DNA of 64,000 nt from Sipunculus nudus (taxonomy: Eukaryota > Annelida > Sipuncula > Golfingiida > Sipunculidae): contig CM049320.1 of the NCBI GenBank assembly GCA_026874595.1, forward strand, positions 31,096,214 to 31,160,213, written 5' to 3'. This document shows positions 52,466 through 64,000 of the stretch, one piece after another (the stretch's first letter is position 1; every line of letters starts with the position of its first letter). The notes under the pieces are model-generated. The model had not been told where the DNA came from, did not search any database, and saw nothing but the letters and a program-made list of their open reading frames with translations. The position numbers were made by a program, and so were the translations under genes.

Positions 52466-54919
52466 AAGGCTGGGTCACACTGTCAAGAGTTGAGGCTACG
52501 TGTTACAACGAGTGCTGAGATTTATAACTCGCCGAATATTCCACGAATATGCCGTGGTTTTTGATTATGGAGACAGTACAACTCCTGCTCGAGTTCTGTT
52601 CGAGTCTTGTTTCACAATGATACGACACTAGTAGGATAATCGTTTATTGTATCCCCAGGCAATGTCGGGATACTATGGTTTAAGCACGGTCGCGCTGCCG
52701 CCGCCGCATAGATTTCTTTTGGACGAGTTAACTCAAAAATTATTTCATGGACCTTTACCAAACTTGAAATGTGCATAGATATGGGTGAGAGGACGAAGCC
52801 TATATATAATGGGGTTATGACCTTTATTAGGAGAGTGACCTTGACCTTGAATAAATACATTTTGGGGGAAAATTACACAATTCCTTAAATATTTCGAGAA
52901 ACCTGCATGGATTGATCCAAAAATCAAGTTTACCGAAGATCTTGGATAGTGTTGTCGTATACCGGAAACTGGTGGCGCCACTTATTATTCTTTTTTTTTT
53001 TTGGTTTGTTTTCGTGTCGTTTAATACCCCCATCATTGCCACTTGACAATACTGTGTTCATTATAAGTAAAAAACTAATGGACAGATTTCTTTCATATTA
53101 TGCATATGCATGCATTGACATGGGTTTTGGGATGATATATATTTAAATGGGGGGCCATGACCTTACTTATATGAGAGTGGTCTTGGACTTGATTATGGCC
53201 GTATATGGTGTAAATCACACAATTTCATAAATATCTCAAGAAGGGATGCATGGATTGGTCCAAAAATCAAACTGACCGAAGATCTTGGATAGTTTTGTCT
53301 TCTGAAGAAGCGATGTGGCGCTTCTGTCTTTTTCTTGTCTTTGCGCCTTTTAATACCCCATCATTGCCACTTGACACTACTGTGAGCATAATTAGTCAAA
53401 AACTATTTGACAGATTGGGCCGAAATTATGCATGCCTATTAATCTTGGATACCTCCATCTTATATTCAAGACTCGTTGCGCCATCTGCAACAGTTTTTTT
53501 TGTGTGGCTTCCATCCGTAAGTTTGCTTCCGGTGAAAATTGCTCATATCGCTGGAGTGGTTCAAGGTATTGGTCTTAAATTTGGCATGTCCATCCATATT
53601 GAAAAATTTTCTCGTAAACCAGACATGTGGCGCCACCTACAATCCCGTTTCCGTAGAATAAATTGATGCTCTTTTTTTAGGAGTGGTGTGCCGTATTTGT
53701 CTGAACCTGTGCATGTCCTTATATATTGGACTCCTCCACCTTTTATTTAAGACTGGTGGTGCCATCTGCAATCGTTTTCCCGTGGCGTCCATCTGTATAT
53801 GTGCTTTTGGTGAAAAATTGCTCATATCTGACTAGTTGTTCAATGTGTTGGTCTGCAATTTTGCAAACTCTCCCCTTGGAGAGTTTTCTCGTCAACCAGA
53901 CAGGTGGCGCCACCTACCTTACCATTTTTAATAGTATAAATTAATCCCCTTTTCTCAAGAGTGATTAAAAGTATTGGCCCCCATATTTGGTGAAATATAT
54001 TGTTTCTCAAGTTGGTAGATGAAAGAAACCATGGTCGCTTGTCAAGTGTCAGTAATGCTGCTGAAGATGGGGCCTGTTTTTAAAGGAGGGAAAGGGAGAT
54101 TAATTGTCTGGGGTTACTATGGCACCTGCGGTGCCAAGAAATGTCTAGTTTAGTACGAGTTTAATCGACATCGGCACGGTCTTTCTGCGACATATTCTCG
54201 AAAACTAAAGACTTTTCAACAACAAGGTACAAATATAGCCTAGTCTTGACGACTTATGGCAACATATGCACGAGTTTTTTTACGAGTTTTGACGATCGAA
54301 ATACGATTATTGTTCGACTAAGGAAGAAATATGGCAATTTGGGTATAAATTATGATGGTTCCGCAGTTTTGGACCAGTCTCAAGATTTCCTTGTAGGTAG
54401 AAATGGCATAGTCATTTTATTTTCCTGCCCTCAGGCTAGATATATTGGAATCATCTGGAAAAGGAATGTCAAATCCATATCTTATAGTGTCGCCACAACT
54501 CTCCCCAACTCGTCGAAGACATGTCGAACAGAAAATGTGAAAACTGGTACGGATGTTGACGAAAAGAACGAACTCGCTGCATGTCGAACAGATATCGTGT
54601 TTATGTCTCCCAAACTCGCGGCTAAACTCATAGAGTACCGGGCGAGTTTTTTTTTTTTTTCACGGCGAGAATCTGCGACAAGCGACTGCATGAGTTTGGG
54701 CGACACGCCTCAACATGTGTTGGACATATGAACGAGACGAAAGCTCGCACGAGAATTTTACACCGTGTAAAATTCTCGTCGCTGCACTGCGAGTACTGGT
54801 TACATGAAGAGAGATCAGTTCGACATACAAAGACATGGGTTCGAGTCTTACACGATACATGACTAGTTGTAACTCGCCATAACTCGTGAGCCAAACTCGT
54901 GACAGTGTGACACAGCCTT
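52466..54919. mobile_element. DNA transposon-like element with 20-bp TIRs
   Basis: Left AAGGCTGGGTCACACTGTCA (52466-52485), right TGACAGTGTGACACAGCCTT (54900-54919), inverted with one mismatch in 20. Interrupts the SINE and is itself interrupted by the Helitron at 52647-54148; about 950 bp are its own. Rich in ACTCG/CGAGT words and has a 31-bp palindrome at 54749. The 161-codon open frame at 54246-54731 has no recognised motif. TSD and superfamily unassigned. Confidence 0.7.
52647..54148 (+). mobile_element. Helitron-like element, family A copy 4
   Basis: 1,502 bp; host A before TTGTATCCCCAGG, T after CTAG (54145-54148). The 3' hairpin is GGCACC-TGC-GGTGCC and the distal arm GTCTGGGGTTA. Contains GGTGGCGCCAC-type palindromes but no 289-bp array. 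Confidence 0.75.
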
Positions 54920-55159
54920 AGCAGTCGTGTTTCAATCACAAACGAGTGCGCCATTCTGGGGTTCCTCGAAGTTATGCCCTAGGAATGGAGACGAAACACA
55001 CTCAGGACCCGCAGGAGTGGTACACCGAGCCTGGTGACACCGGGATTATCTCGTGTAAGCCCTGTCACGTATCACAAACCAGTTGAATTTTGCAGATGTA
55101 CATAGTACTTAGTTAAGCAAACATTTACAAAAAATGGAGGCGGTTCCTCCACTAAAACA

Positions 55160-57390
55160 AAGTTATACGGGGCACCTGAACTCCCCTTCTACTTGTGTGC
55201 CCCTGAGATGCCGTGCGACTCGTACAAAGCATGATCAGATAATTCGGTTATAAAATTTTATCCATTATTCTTAATTTTAATGATCTTGAGAGATAAAATT
55301 AGAGATAAAGCGTTCTCGTGTACAAATAAAAGGATAACCCCCCCCCCCTCAAAATGGTACCTGTAGTCTATGTGCATGCCTAGCCATGACAAATCCTAAC
55401 TCCCAGCTTTGGGAGCCCTGTTCTTTGCCCCTCGACCACAGAAGAATATCTGAAAGATGCTTATAGTGAGAGAAAAGAAAAATAACGATCACAGGATACG
55501 GTGGTGCACATTTACTTTAGTTTCATCGTTTGGAAACGGCGGCCGGACCTTGCCCGGCCAATGATACACCAGAAAATATGGTAACGTTCGCTGGTAACCC
55601 ACCGGGCTTCCATTTCTGCCTATAATCCTCAAAGAAAGAGAGTTCAATGTTCAAACTTTTTAATAAGCATACATTAATAACTATGATAGAGTATAAAATA
55701 CTGGTTTGATATGTTGCTGAAATAACACAGCCAGATTCCGCCTGCAAAATAAAGGTTTCCATGTTTCCATGTGCCCGTTTAAAAGCGCTCATATGATTTT
55801 GTAACTTGAGTGTTTCTATGTGTCCGTCAGGGTATATGAGTGTGTGCGTACATGTATGCAAATTGCCACAGGTACGACTTTCCCGCATAGGGTCTGCGTG
55901 AACTTAGGGATAAAGGGTAAAATCAGGTCACTCCACCATCATTTTTAGCAATGCTTGCTCGATCCACTGTAAAAATTTATATCTGCCAGTTCATGCTTAT
56001 ACACACACACTAAAACACACCTATTTGTTCACGCATATACGCACACACGCGCACATGGAAACACACATTTACCTTGAACGTTATTCTTATTCGTAACCCA
56101 GCGATGAAGCTAGGATTTTTATTTTATTTCTTCAGTCCATATTTTCTTAAGGCTTGCAAGGTACAATCTGTGAGTGATATTATTATTCACACACCAAAAA
56201 AAATACATTTTTTTTGATATTATACAGTCTGATATTGTTCACCTGGCCTTGACCTTGTTTCGCCGCAATACCTTCCATGGCGGCTAACTATATACATCCG
56301 AGGCCAGAAACCAGCGGATTCGGATTTTGCGTATTTTTACCCCTTACAAATGAATCTGTCTGTACATACAATATATGGTGACAAGTACCTTAAGCTTAGA
56401 GATGCCCGCTCATAACCTCTCATCAAGATTATTTGTAGCTATTCGCAACTTTTTGAAACGCCAAAATACAAAAATAAATACATCTTAAGAATATCACCGA
56501 AAGACTTATTGTTAGACGGACAGATTGATATATACTCCGAAGATTAATTGCTTATTTACTTTCCATCTCTAACTGAAGTATTTCAACACGGATCCATGTA
56601 TGTATATATATTAAGTGTCTTAAATATAATTTGCCTAAAAATAGGTGTAGCTTTCACATAGGAATGGCAGATGTGTTTCAATGACTTCTGGGGTGTGTTG
56701 CAATAAGGTGACTTAAGTCATGTAGGTGACTTAAGCCCAGGGGCATCTGTGTGTCACCATGGTAACCATTATGACGTCACAATTGTAACCATGGTATTCA
56801 GGCCCCCAACTGGGCTTAAGTCCAGTAAAATGTTATTGCAACAGGCCCCAGGAGGCTAACTATGCTAAAGATGTATTATTGTTTCCACTGGAAGCAATAC
56901 TGCACTCGGCGTAATTCAAGAAATGGCGGTGAATTTGATATAAACAGCTCATTTTCGTGCATTTAACTCATGTAAAAAGGCAATCGTCGGCTCCTACCAC
57001 CCCTAACCCTTGGTGCAAACCACGATGCCGAGTACCGTGACTCCCGTGAATTGTCTACCTGTTATAATTGAATTGAATTTCTGTATTTCTAGTTTGCATA
57101 TACATGAGTTTAATTATAAAACACAGTTCTATACACTATCATACTCGTATTTACTGTGTTATGTGACAATAGAAATCAAAGAAACGATACCATAACAAAT
57201 TATCGAACATGGACTAAAAGAGAAAAATTAACATTAATCTGTTGCATGATATGCAAAAAGATGTCTTGAGTTTCCAGCACTTGATCTTTAATTGGATAAA
57301 CAGTTCGTGTTCGTTCTAACAAGGGTCTATGATGTCACTTGGAATGACCCAATAAAAACTGACCTAGAATCCATTGCGGCTCATAGGTAA
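55160..57390. other. Intergenic region with one MITE
   Basis: Apart from the MITE at 56690-56849 and CA-rich tracts near 56000-56060, nothing recognised. Confidence 0.5.
56690..56849. mobile_element. 160-bp MITE with GGGG..TGTTGCAATAA ends
   Basis: Left GGGGTGTGTTGCAATAA, right TTATTGCAACAGGCCCC, inverted copies with two mismatches. The centre is near-palindromic: ACCATGGTAACC...GTAACCATGGT around TGACGTCA (56772-56779). No clear target duplication; superfamily unassigned. Confidence 0.7.
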
Positions 57391-57396
57391 GACATA

Positions 57397-57402
57397 TTTA
57401 TT
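57397..57402 (-). terminator. Polyadenylation signal of CTLD gene 3
   Basis: AATAAA on the - strand about 20 bases after the stop codon at 57421. Confidence 0.45.
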
Positions 57403-57420
57403 AACATTCCGTTTTGGAAT

Positions 57421-57671
57421 CTACAATGACCTATTCTCGCAAATGAAGCCTTGCCATCCTGTACGTGGTAGATCATAATTGGCCAATTTGAAAGACCCTC
57501 CGGATCTCAGAGCAAGGTAGGGATATAGTGTTGAATGAAAGATGGTCGGCTCCCTGTCCTCCCAATTGCTGTACGTTTCTTTCAACTGTTGCCCGGTACT
57601 ATCCCAAATCCAGGACAATAATGTGTGTCGGCCTCCTATCCAGAAGAAGCTCAACGTCTCTTCAATTCCAC
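57421..57671 (-). CDS. CTLD gene 3 exon 4: C-terminal half of CTLD
   Basis: 251 nt with TAG at 57421-57423, acceptor TATCTTTAG. Encodes FFWIGGRHTLLSWIWDSTG, then YSNWEDREPT, YLALRSGG and TGWQGFICENRSL. Confidence 0.85.
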
Positions 57672-59680
57672 CTAAAGATAGGAGCATGCTGTCTTATGAC
57701 TTATATTTTTTCATTAACAGAAACATTCAAAACTCGCTTAATATAACAATATTACAAATTTTGTGTAGATTAATTATAACAAACTAGTGAAAAGATAAAG
57801 TATTATCCTTGTCAACACCTGTATGATTGAAAAGAAAATGACTGAATTATTGGACCACACTCCCAAAATCTAACAGCATTCTTATTTATGTTAACGTTTA
57901 AAAAATGTAGGGGTCCTGATGCAGGTTTTGTTTTATATTTTCAATTGTCGTTCCCGATATATTTTTACGACGCTAAATGTAACTAGACAGGTTGTTGCCG
58001 GAAACGAAAATGTCTACCAACTAGGCGGATGAAGGTTTGGATTTTCTTTGATGACGTCAGTTAAATGATTCTGCTCTCCAGGCGACTGGATTTCAGCCAA
58101 AGTGGCTCCCATGTGTTTGCAGATATCTGATGACCTCTTCCAGTGTAGTTTTGGGATTGGATTAAGTTTTGTCTCAAAATGATAACAGGACTCCTGATAT
58201 ATGAACCTGAAGCCCCTCGGGCATCGGATGGATCCGGTAAGAACTGAAATCAAACTATTTCCTGTACTTTTAGTGGAGTTCAGGTTACTTGTCTAGTCAG
58301 AGCCTTTAGGTTCGAGGACAATCCACCGTCCTCAAGTCCGACTCTTTTAGGGCTCGAGTCCAAGTCCAATTCGAATAGACAGATCTTCATTTAAAACACT
58401 TAAAAGTAATTCTGTTATAGTTTACACATTCTTTTGCGTTGATGTTTAAATAATTCATCTCACAATGCGGGGATAAAGCTTTAATATACAGTCTTGAATA
58501 TTCTGTCTATTGGTCGCTTATATGAGTCTCTATAGTGTGTTCCCCCATCTGAACGTCATAAATTATGTGAAGTCTTTTTCCTTGGACTCGAGATGGACTC
58601 GGTCTTATATCTCGAGTCCTGTCCTCAAAGTCCGAGTACAGGTCCGAGGCTGGAACCTGTGATCCATGATTTTATATCTTCTTAATTATTAGTTACCCTC
58701 ATCATCTTATAACATTATGGATTAATCAGATATGAAGACAAAAATCGGCTACTCTTATCAAACCTGAGGACAGGAATGCGGCATCCTCTTCGTAAGAACA
58801 AGCAGTGTGCCCTGGTGGTTTCATTAATGACAAGATGCCACACAGGGCCTTGCAGTTGTTGATTTGTGCACAGTTGTTTTGGCTCATGCAAGCTTCTACG
58901 GAATTATTAATCGCGTGAGGATGATTTTGAAGATCTTGTAGCTTCAATGGAGTTAAATCACCATGCTGGTTATTATTTTTTGAATAAATACCTACACCAG
59001 GACAAAATGATATTATTGAAAGTACACTATTTTATTCCAATACAGCATTTAAGTAATGTATGTATTCTATTACTGATTATTTACATAATAAATATATAAA
59101 AGAACTAATGTAATTAATTTTACAATTTCGCCTTGTACTCTTATTATCAAGTCATAATTGAATAGACGAAAAATTCGGCTATTATTGAATCTTTGAAATA
59201 ATAACTGTTTTGATGTGACAATCTGCCCGTCATGAGATGTATGATGCATAAGAAAATTTAGCTATATTGAGTAAAACATCTTATATCCTTTTTGGCCTTA
59301 TTATACGAAGACGCCCATTTTCCTAAACGGTCACACGATTGGATTTGAGGGTGATTTAGTCTGAAATTCATAAGACCATATTATGGATGTTCTTATAACG
59401 TTTCGATGGTAGGATTTGCTATTCCATAAGCACATTGGGTTTTTACACACTTCTAATTAAGTTATTGTATGACAGTACTTGGTGTGGAATTGTACAACCA
59501 TACAAATTCCATGTAATTTCCAGCTAGATCTGGACCGCATGTTGCATTCATTTGTTTTTTCCTGATTTCCCTACTACATCTAAGATATAATTTAATATGT
59601 GTATTTCAATCCAAAAAAAGTTGGTGATGCTTACCTTGAATATGTAACGGGATAAGGAAAATACAAAACGGAATAAACAT
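57421..59680 (-). CDS. Secreted C-type lectin-domain protein (four exons, intact)
   Basis: Exons on the - strand 59680-59635, 58991-58764, 58243-58022 and 57671-57421 total 747 nt (248 residues plus stop); every intron is phase 1. The signal peptide is MFIPFCIFLIPLHIQ. A cysteine-rich N-terminal region (17-91, with CMSQNNCAQINNC) precedes a CTLD at about 99-243: CPRGFRFIYQESCYHF, HWKRSSDICKHMGATLAEI, FFWIGGR, WIWDSTG, NWEDREPT, GWQGFICE. CTLD proteins of this type are secreted and often act in recognition or immunity; the ligand is unknown. EPN reads EPT and no WND is visible, so calcium-dependent sugar binding is uncertain. The exon 3 donor (GTTGGT) is weak but is the one that keeps frame. 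Confidence 0.85.
58022..58243 (-). CDS. CTLD gene 3 exon 3: N-terminal half of CTLD
   Basis: 222 nt, phase 1 both ends, acceptor GATTTCAG, donor GTTGGT (weak). Encodes IRCPRGFRFIYQESCYHF and SSDICKHMGATLAEIQSPGE, the canonical long-form CTLD start. Confidence 0.85.
58764..58991 (-). CDS. CTLD gene 3 exon 2: cysteine-rich N-terminal region
   Basis: 228 nt, phase 1 both ends, acceptor GGTGTAG, donor GTTTGA. Encodes SVEACMSQNNCAQINNC, then CGILSLMKPPGHTACSYEED. The cysteine spacing suggests a PAN/apple-like fold but I cannot assign one. Confidence 0.75.
59635..59680 (-). CDS. CTLD gene 3 exon 1: signal peptide
   Basis: ATG at 59680-59678, 15 codons plus one base, donor GTAAGC (strong). Hydrophobic from the start, as in a secretory signal. 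Confidence 0.75.
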
Positions 59681-59800
59681 TATTTTATTTAGAATCCCAG
59701 CAGTTGTTTCTGCAGAAGTTACAAGATGTTTCCTATGAAGCAAAACAGATATTCCATCGAATTTGGTGTGCTGTTTAATCATAAAAAAGATACGTCAGAT

Positions 59801-59810
59801 GTTTATAAAT
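59801..59810 (-). promoter_or_regulatory. TATA-like box of CTLD gene 3
   Basis: ATTTATAAAC on the - strand, about 120 bp before the start codon. Common in AT-rich DNA, so only suggestive. Confidence 0.3.
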
Positions 59811-59829
59811 GCAGACAATGAGAAGCTTC

Positions 59830-62800
59830 ATTGTGCCTGACGTTTGATACAATCCTCAACTGGAAAAAGCATGAGTTTTAAACAAATACAAAGCCTTTCT
59901 CGTGTACAAAGCCATGTGTTTATGCGAATGTTTTAATGGACCGTTTCTCTTTTTTTACATTGGTTTGATGAAATGTTGGAAATAACAAACTGCTTTATAC
60001 TGAATGAACTATATACATCAATATAAACGTCCAGAGTGATTACATTGAGATTTAATGGACTCTATTGTTAAAATAATATCCCTAGGTTGAGATTTTATAT
60101 TAAACATTTGATGACTAACACAAAGTCTGATCATTAGATATTTTGATTTGAATAAAGAATAAAACAATGGGACTATTTCAATGCAAAAAATATTGTTTTA
60201 TATTCAGATGGCAAGTACCTCTTTTTCAAAAACCAAATTATATGAAAACTTTTAAATATTGCCTTCTAAACATAATCTGTAAACAAATTTCGTACTTGGG
60301 ATTAAATAGAGGATAAAATACACGTGTGAGCTATTGTTAGGAACAATACACGTGTCAACTATGCAAAATCTCAAATCCCCCGTTGAGGGGTTTACAAAAA
60401 GTGTATTTAAGCAAATGTATCCTCGAAAGTAAAGCCAAGGTCACCGGTTTTCGAACAGACGCGAGAATTCGTAAAAAAATTAAATTTAAAATTTCATGAA
60501 AACATAGTCCGTGGTTTAAAAGTTTTCACATTCATGACATTGGCAAAAATAACGGCAGACCAAACACTGTATGTTTCCCTCCATGGGAATGAGATATAAT
60601 AAAAGTGTATATCGGAATAGTTTCTGAATGGAAAAAAAAATTAAAAGTATTAATGCAATTATTTTATAGAGAATAATTACTAATACAGAATTTATTTTGT
60701 CATGGTTCATCTAAGAAATATTTGTGGATGCATATTCTGATAAAGATTATCAGTATAGCCATATCTTATATCTTGACATATAAGTTGAAATCCTAAGAGT
60801 TTATCAGTGCAATTCCAGAGTTCATACTCATTTCCTGATTTTACTTGTCAAACTCACATAAACTAGGATAAATCTTCACACTATGATTTGTTCCGGACGT
60901 AGGTCTATAAATAGTAGTTTATATCTGTGATTGATAAAATTTCTAAAATAATTTCTTGATTTCTGTACTCTTCTGTTAAAAGATTTCCATAGTCAGTCAC
61001 CAATCTGACTATAATATTAATGGATCTGTAAAGAGAAATCGTTAAGAAAAGAACTCACCATTATCCAATTACCAGCAACTTAAGCGAAATGTACCAATGT
61101 CCTCACATCTGCTGATGCTTGCAAAGCTTTTCCGTTCACATTTACACACGAAGTTCTGTAATTACGTAGAATGTTTTAGCAGCTGTAAACTTCTAATAAA
61201 GTTTAGTTGCCAGGTTGGATATTAGGTCATGAATGAATGCCTGATTTGAGAAATCATCATATTACTAGTATTTAAACTTATCATTTAGATAGTTTAAGAA
61301 GTCAATAAACTATACGTATTACACGTGTTCTTTATCTCTAAGCATTCGTTATAATATAACATCTCAGAATAGATATCCTGGTTTTTCTCCAGCTTCCATC
61401 TGATAAAATGTACCATGGCGTTAATGATTATCCCGACACATTTATCATGTCTCTTTATAAAACGTGTCTTCTTGCTCACCTAGTAGAATAATAAGAAAAC
61501 ATAGAGACGGACAAACAAGTTTCTAAAAGGGAGCCACTTATCATTCCCAGAGATGTATCAATTTGTGTAAATTCAGATGATACCAATCAGGTCTTACTTT
61601 CTTTTGCATTAGTTGCTTCTGTTTGAACAATTATCATAGACTTGTCCATTCTATAGGAAAGCAGTCTTTATAGACAAACAATTGTGTACAGTTTATCAGC
61701 GTAAGTTAAAAGGCCTGAGGTAAAACATTCACACCTGATAAAACATTACAGCGGTGCAAACAATGCTCATTAAATGAAGATTAATAGGCTCATATTTCGT
61801 CACAGCGTTGTTGTTGTAAAAATGATGTAAATATTATAATAAAATAAGCAGACTGTCGGTTTGCTTATTAAAAAAAATGTAAATAAGGGCTTATGGGAAC
61901 GCGGGGTAAGCATCTGTGATCCTCGAAATCTCTTATTAATCTGCATGTCCGAACGTCCGATCAGAGACGCGTTTTTCTGGTTGTAATACAGAGAGGATCA
62001 AAGTTTACTCTTGTAGTAACCAGTGCACTTTTGCCGATTACCTCCAAAAAATACTATCCATTTATTGGGTTGGGAGGGGGAACTTGAAAAAAAAAGTTTC
62101 AAGGTGATTTTGGTAGGGAGCCAGGAGGAACTGCTACAGTTGAACTAAGTCTGACAAAATTATTGGTTATGATAATCGTCCCTACTCCGGAAGAGTAGAA
62201 GTCTATTGGTGGATTTATTCTAAATAATTCAAGTTCATTATACATAAGACAAAGCCAGCCCCTGAACACAGGCTCCATAAAAAGGCTTTGACGATGACAG
62301 AGGCCGAATCAATGTTGAAAGAAAGATCCGTTAAAATTATAATTAAGTGTATTGTAAAGGACCATATTATGTTAGTGGCATTGTGCGTCAATGAATTTTG
62401 TCTGTTTCTCAACATAAATGACAAATGCATGAAACAAATTGATATATGTCAACATCTTTGAATTCCTCTAATTGAAATGGATATTTCATTTATTTGTTTA
62501 ACAAAATAAAAGTTATAACGATTGGGTTAGGTTAAAAAACTTCATATTCCTAATATTTGCTGTCACTCATTTTCAGACCTATTGTAGACGTGTCAATATT
62601 AAGTGAATGATAGGGAGGTTGAATTTATGACTACTTTCAAAGCAGACCATTTCTTCCACAAGCTGCAATTAATGCTATCCTAAATCGAAGAATGTTAATC
62701 AGTAATTTATCGTTAATAATACGTTTAAAAGACCGTATAGAAATGGTCAACAGCCTTCAGCCTATAGCTAAACATGAAGGACCCCCATCAAAAATTGGAT

Positions 62801-63100
62801 AAAACAAACATGAATTGCTCTGTTCTCTATACCTAATTAACTTAAACAGCTAAATCTCTATTAAACCATGCAGTTATCCAAATTAAATATATCTTCGCTG
62901 GAATAGCTAAAGATAGGGATAATATAAGTTAAAGCCTATGTTTATCCTCATGTTATTTTGTGTCTAAAGTGAGAAAGATTACTTAAAACGTGCTTTTTTA
63001 TTCAGTGACTGGTACTGGTTTAAAGACAGCAAACAACGAGAGAGAATTGTTTTATTATAATATACTTTCTTAATGTCACGATAGAATGATATTGATAAAA
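59830..63100. other. Intergenic region without a recognised gene
   Basis: AT-rich, only short open frames, no clear repeats or motifs seen. Confidence 0.5.
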
Positions 63101-63139
63101 TATATATTATGAACCCTTTTAAATGAATTCACCAACTGT

Positions 63140-63302
63140 ATGAGAGTGAATATCCGGGATCTTTTAATTTTAATAACTCATGGAGAAGACGGGACTACTT
63201 TGCTTATGGGAACAAAAAGAGTTCAAAGAACCCAGTTGTTACATAATGAGTGCAATGATGAATGCACACGACAAGGTCAAACCGATGTTTTTGTAATATC
63301 AA
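63140..63302 (+). CDS. Unidentified exon (partial gene)
   Basis: Open frame with DLLILITHGEDGTTLLMG and ending TDVFVIS before a strong donor (GTAAGT at 63303, phase 1). The ITHGEDG segment resembles the active-site histidine strand of caspases (SHG), and DVFVIS could also fit other alpha/beta domains; I do not assign a family. The 5' boundary is uncertain (no good acceptor seen). Confidence 0.35.
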
Positions 63303-63401
63303 GTAAGTGCGATTTCACTGAGCATGACGTGTATTGTTTTGCAAAAATTTAAAAATGTTCATTGACAACATATATTAAATATTATTGCTGATAATATTTA
63401 G

Positions 63402-63585
63402 ACTTTGTATATATCGAAAGCTCCTTAATACGTCCAGTAGATAGCAAGATAGAAGATAGTTTGAGAATATGGCAAAGCAAGTTAAGGGTATCAAAGACTG
63501 AATACCGTCATGTATTTAACGATATGGGATTATCTAAAGGGTCTATTGAAAAATGTGCTGTATGGAAGAAAAATAATGTGGCCTA
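63402..63585 (+). CDS. Unidentified exon continuing the previous one
   Basis: Acceptor AATATTTAG, phase 1, matching the donor at 63303; open for about 60 codons to a TAG at 63583-63585. It includes LRIWQSKLRVSKTEYRHVF, then NDMGLSKGSIEKC, loosely like the end of a death-fold domain (GLS..I pattern). It has no in-frame ATG of its own. A donor at GCT/GTATGG (about 63562) could continue the gene. Confidence 0.3.
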
Positions 63586-63659
63586 GCGCAACGATGATTC
63601 CTGGTTACTTCATCACCGCAGATATAAATAACACAGTAAATTTGAGGATGATAAACACT

Positions 63660-63845
63660 GTTCATCGTACGGATGGCAGCGTTTATTAGTCTGTACTGGT
63701 GGACGCAATCGGAGCACTGGGAGAAAACCACCGACCTTGGACGGGCAACTACAACCCAATCTTATAGCAATGCCGGGGAGCAAACCTGGGTCGTCAGAAG
63801 AGAGCTCCCAAGCGTTTTACCACTCGAGTGTACGGGTATATTCTA
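63660..63845 (-). mobile_element. tRNA-derived SINE (family 2), copy 2
   Basis: On the - strand: A-box-like CTCGAGTGGTAAAACGC, B-box-like CCAGGTTTGCTCCCC (63775-63789), then CCAAGGTCGGTGGTTTTCTC and TGCGTCCACC, the same order as 31485-31690. Ends approximate. Confidence 0.55.
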
Positions 63846-64000
63846 AGAAGTTCGTTCAACTGTGTTTACACCTTTTATTTATAGTCTATGTCAAAGAATA
63901 AAACTTAAATCCAGGAGCGGAAAGGCAATTATAATTAATTTCCATTGCTACATTCAAGATTTCTTCGATGGTGGTTGCACCGAAATCCCTACAATGTAAT

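Larger units (their letters stand above)
52360..55152 (+). mobile_element. tRNA-derived SINE (family 1), second copy, interrupted
   Basis: A decayed head (GGTCTAGGGGTAGAGC, GACGGTCGGCCCCC) at 52363-52460 and the rest of the body (CACAAACGAGTGCGCC, GACCCGCAGGAG, CCTGTCACGTA, ATGGAGGCGGTTCC) at 54921-55152 match the SINE at 14962-15337. The 2.45-kb gap is a later insertion (52466-54919). Confidence 0.7.

Noticed and set aside
54246-54731. 161-codon open frame as a transposase
   Set aside because: No catalytic motif; it starts soon after the nested Helitron and runs through ACTCG-rich element sequence also open on the other strand.
62215-62430. Hydrophobic 71-codon frame
   Set aside because: No splice context, signal logic or family motif; consistent with AT-rich chance frames.

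Overview
The window is nuclear DNA of an invertebrate animal, most likely a bivalve mollusc. Reasons: large introns, a tandem C-type-lectin family, AT-rich sequence full of AT and ATT microsatellites, tRNA-derived SINEs, and many Helitron-like repeats whose termini (GCTCAGCTGAC, GCCCCCGCC and GGTGGCGCCACC words) I associate with bivalve genomes. The species call is inference from repeat style and protein similarity; no search was run.

The centre (16043-45466, + strand) is a complete PINK1 gene, the mitochondrial serine/threonine kinase of the PINK1-Parkin mitophagy pathway. Nine coding exons join in phase into 1,860 nt (619 codons plus stop). The protein has a mitochondrial presequence, a membrane segment, a glycine-rich loop, a very acidic insert encoded by its own exon, the LAIK lysine, HRD, DFG and APE motifs, and the PINK1 C-terminal extension. 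About 1.9 kb of coding sequence is spread over 29 kb because the introns hold Helitron-like elements (introns 1, 6, 7, 8), a 32-bp minisatellite of about 62 copies (intron 2), two pogo/Tigger-like MITEs (introns 2 and 5) and a SINE (intron 3).

On the - strand lie C-type lectin domain (CTLD) genes. The left end (1-2.7 kb and 10.17-13.05 kb) holds two copies of a duplicated gene with two CTLDs; copy 1 has a 1-nt deletion and copy 2 has lost half an exon to an AT microsatellite, so both look broken. The right side (57421-59680) holds an intact four-exon secreted CTLD gene of 248 residues, with a decayed relative of its second exon at 47.4-47.56 kb. All inferable introns inside these genes are phase 1. 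At the far right (63.1-63.6 kb, + strand) two frame-compatible exons mark an unidentified gene.

The most unusual structure is the Helitron-like elements. One nested copy (21297-24476) has a recognisable empty site, which fixes its ends (TTGTATCC...GTCTAG between host A and T). Several families share one design: a 5' arm that can pair with a neighbouring sequence or with a second copy near the 3' end, followed by a 3' terminal hairpin. The two largest PINK1-intron copies contain ~289-bp tandem units carrying direct repeats of AGGTCA, the nuclear-receptor half-site, in DR1, DR2 and TCAAGGTCA (ERR/FTZ-F1) arrangements. No transposase, Rep/helicase or reverse transcriptase coding sequence was recognised; all mobile elements appear non-autonomous.
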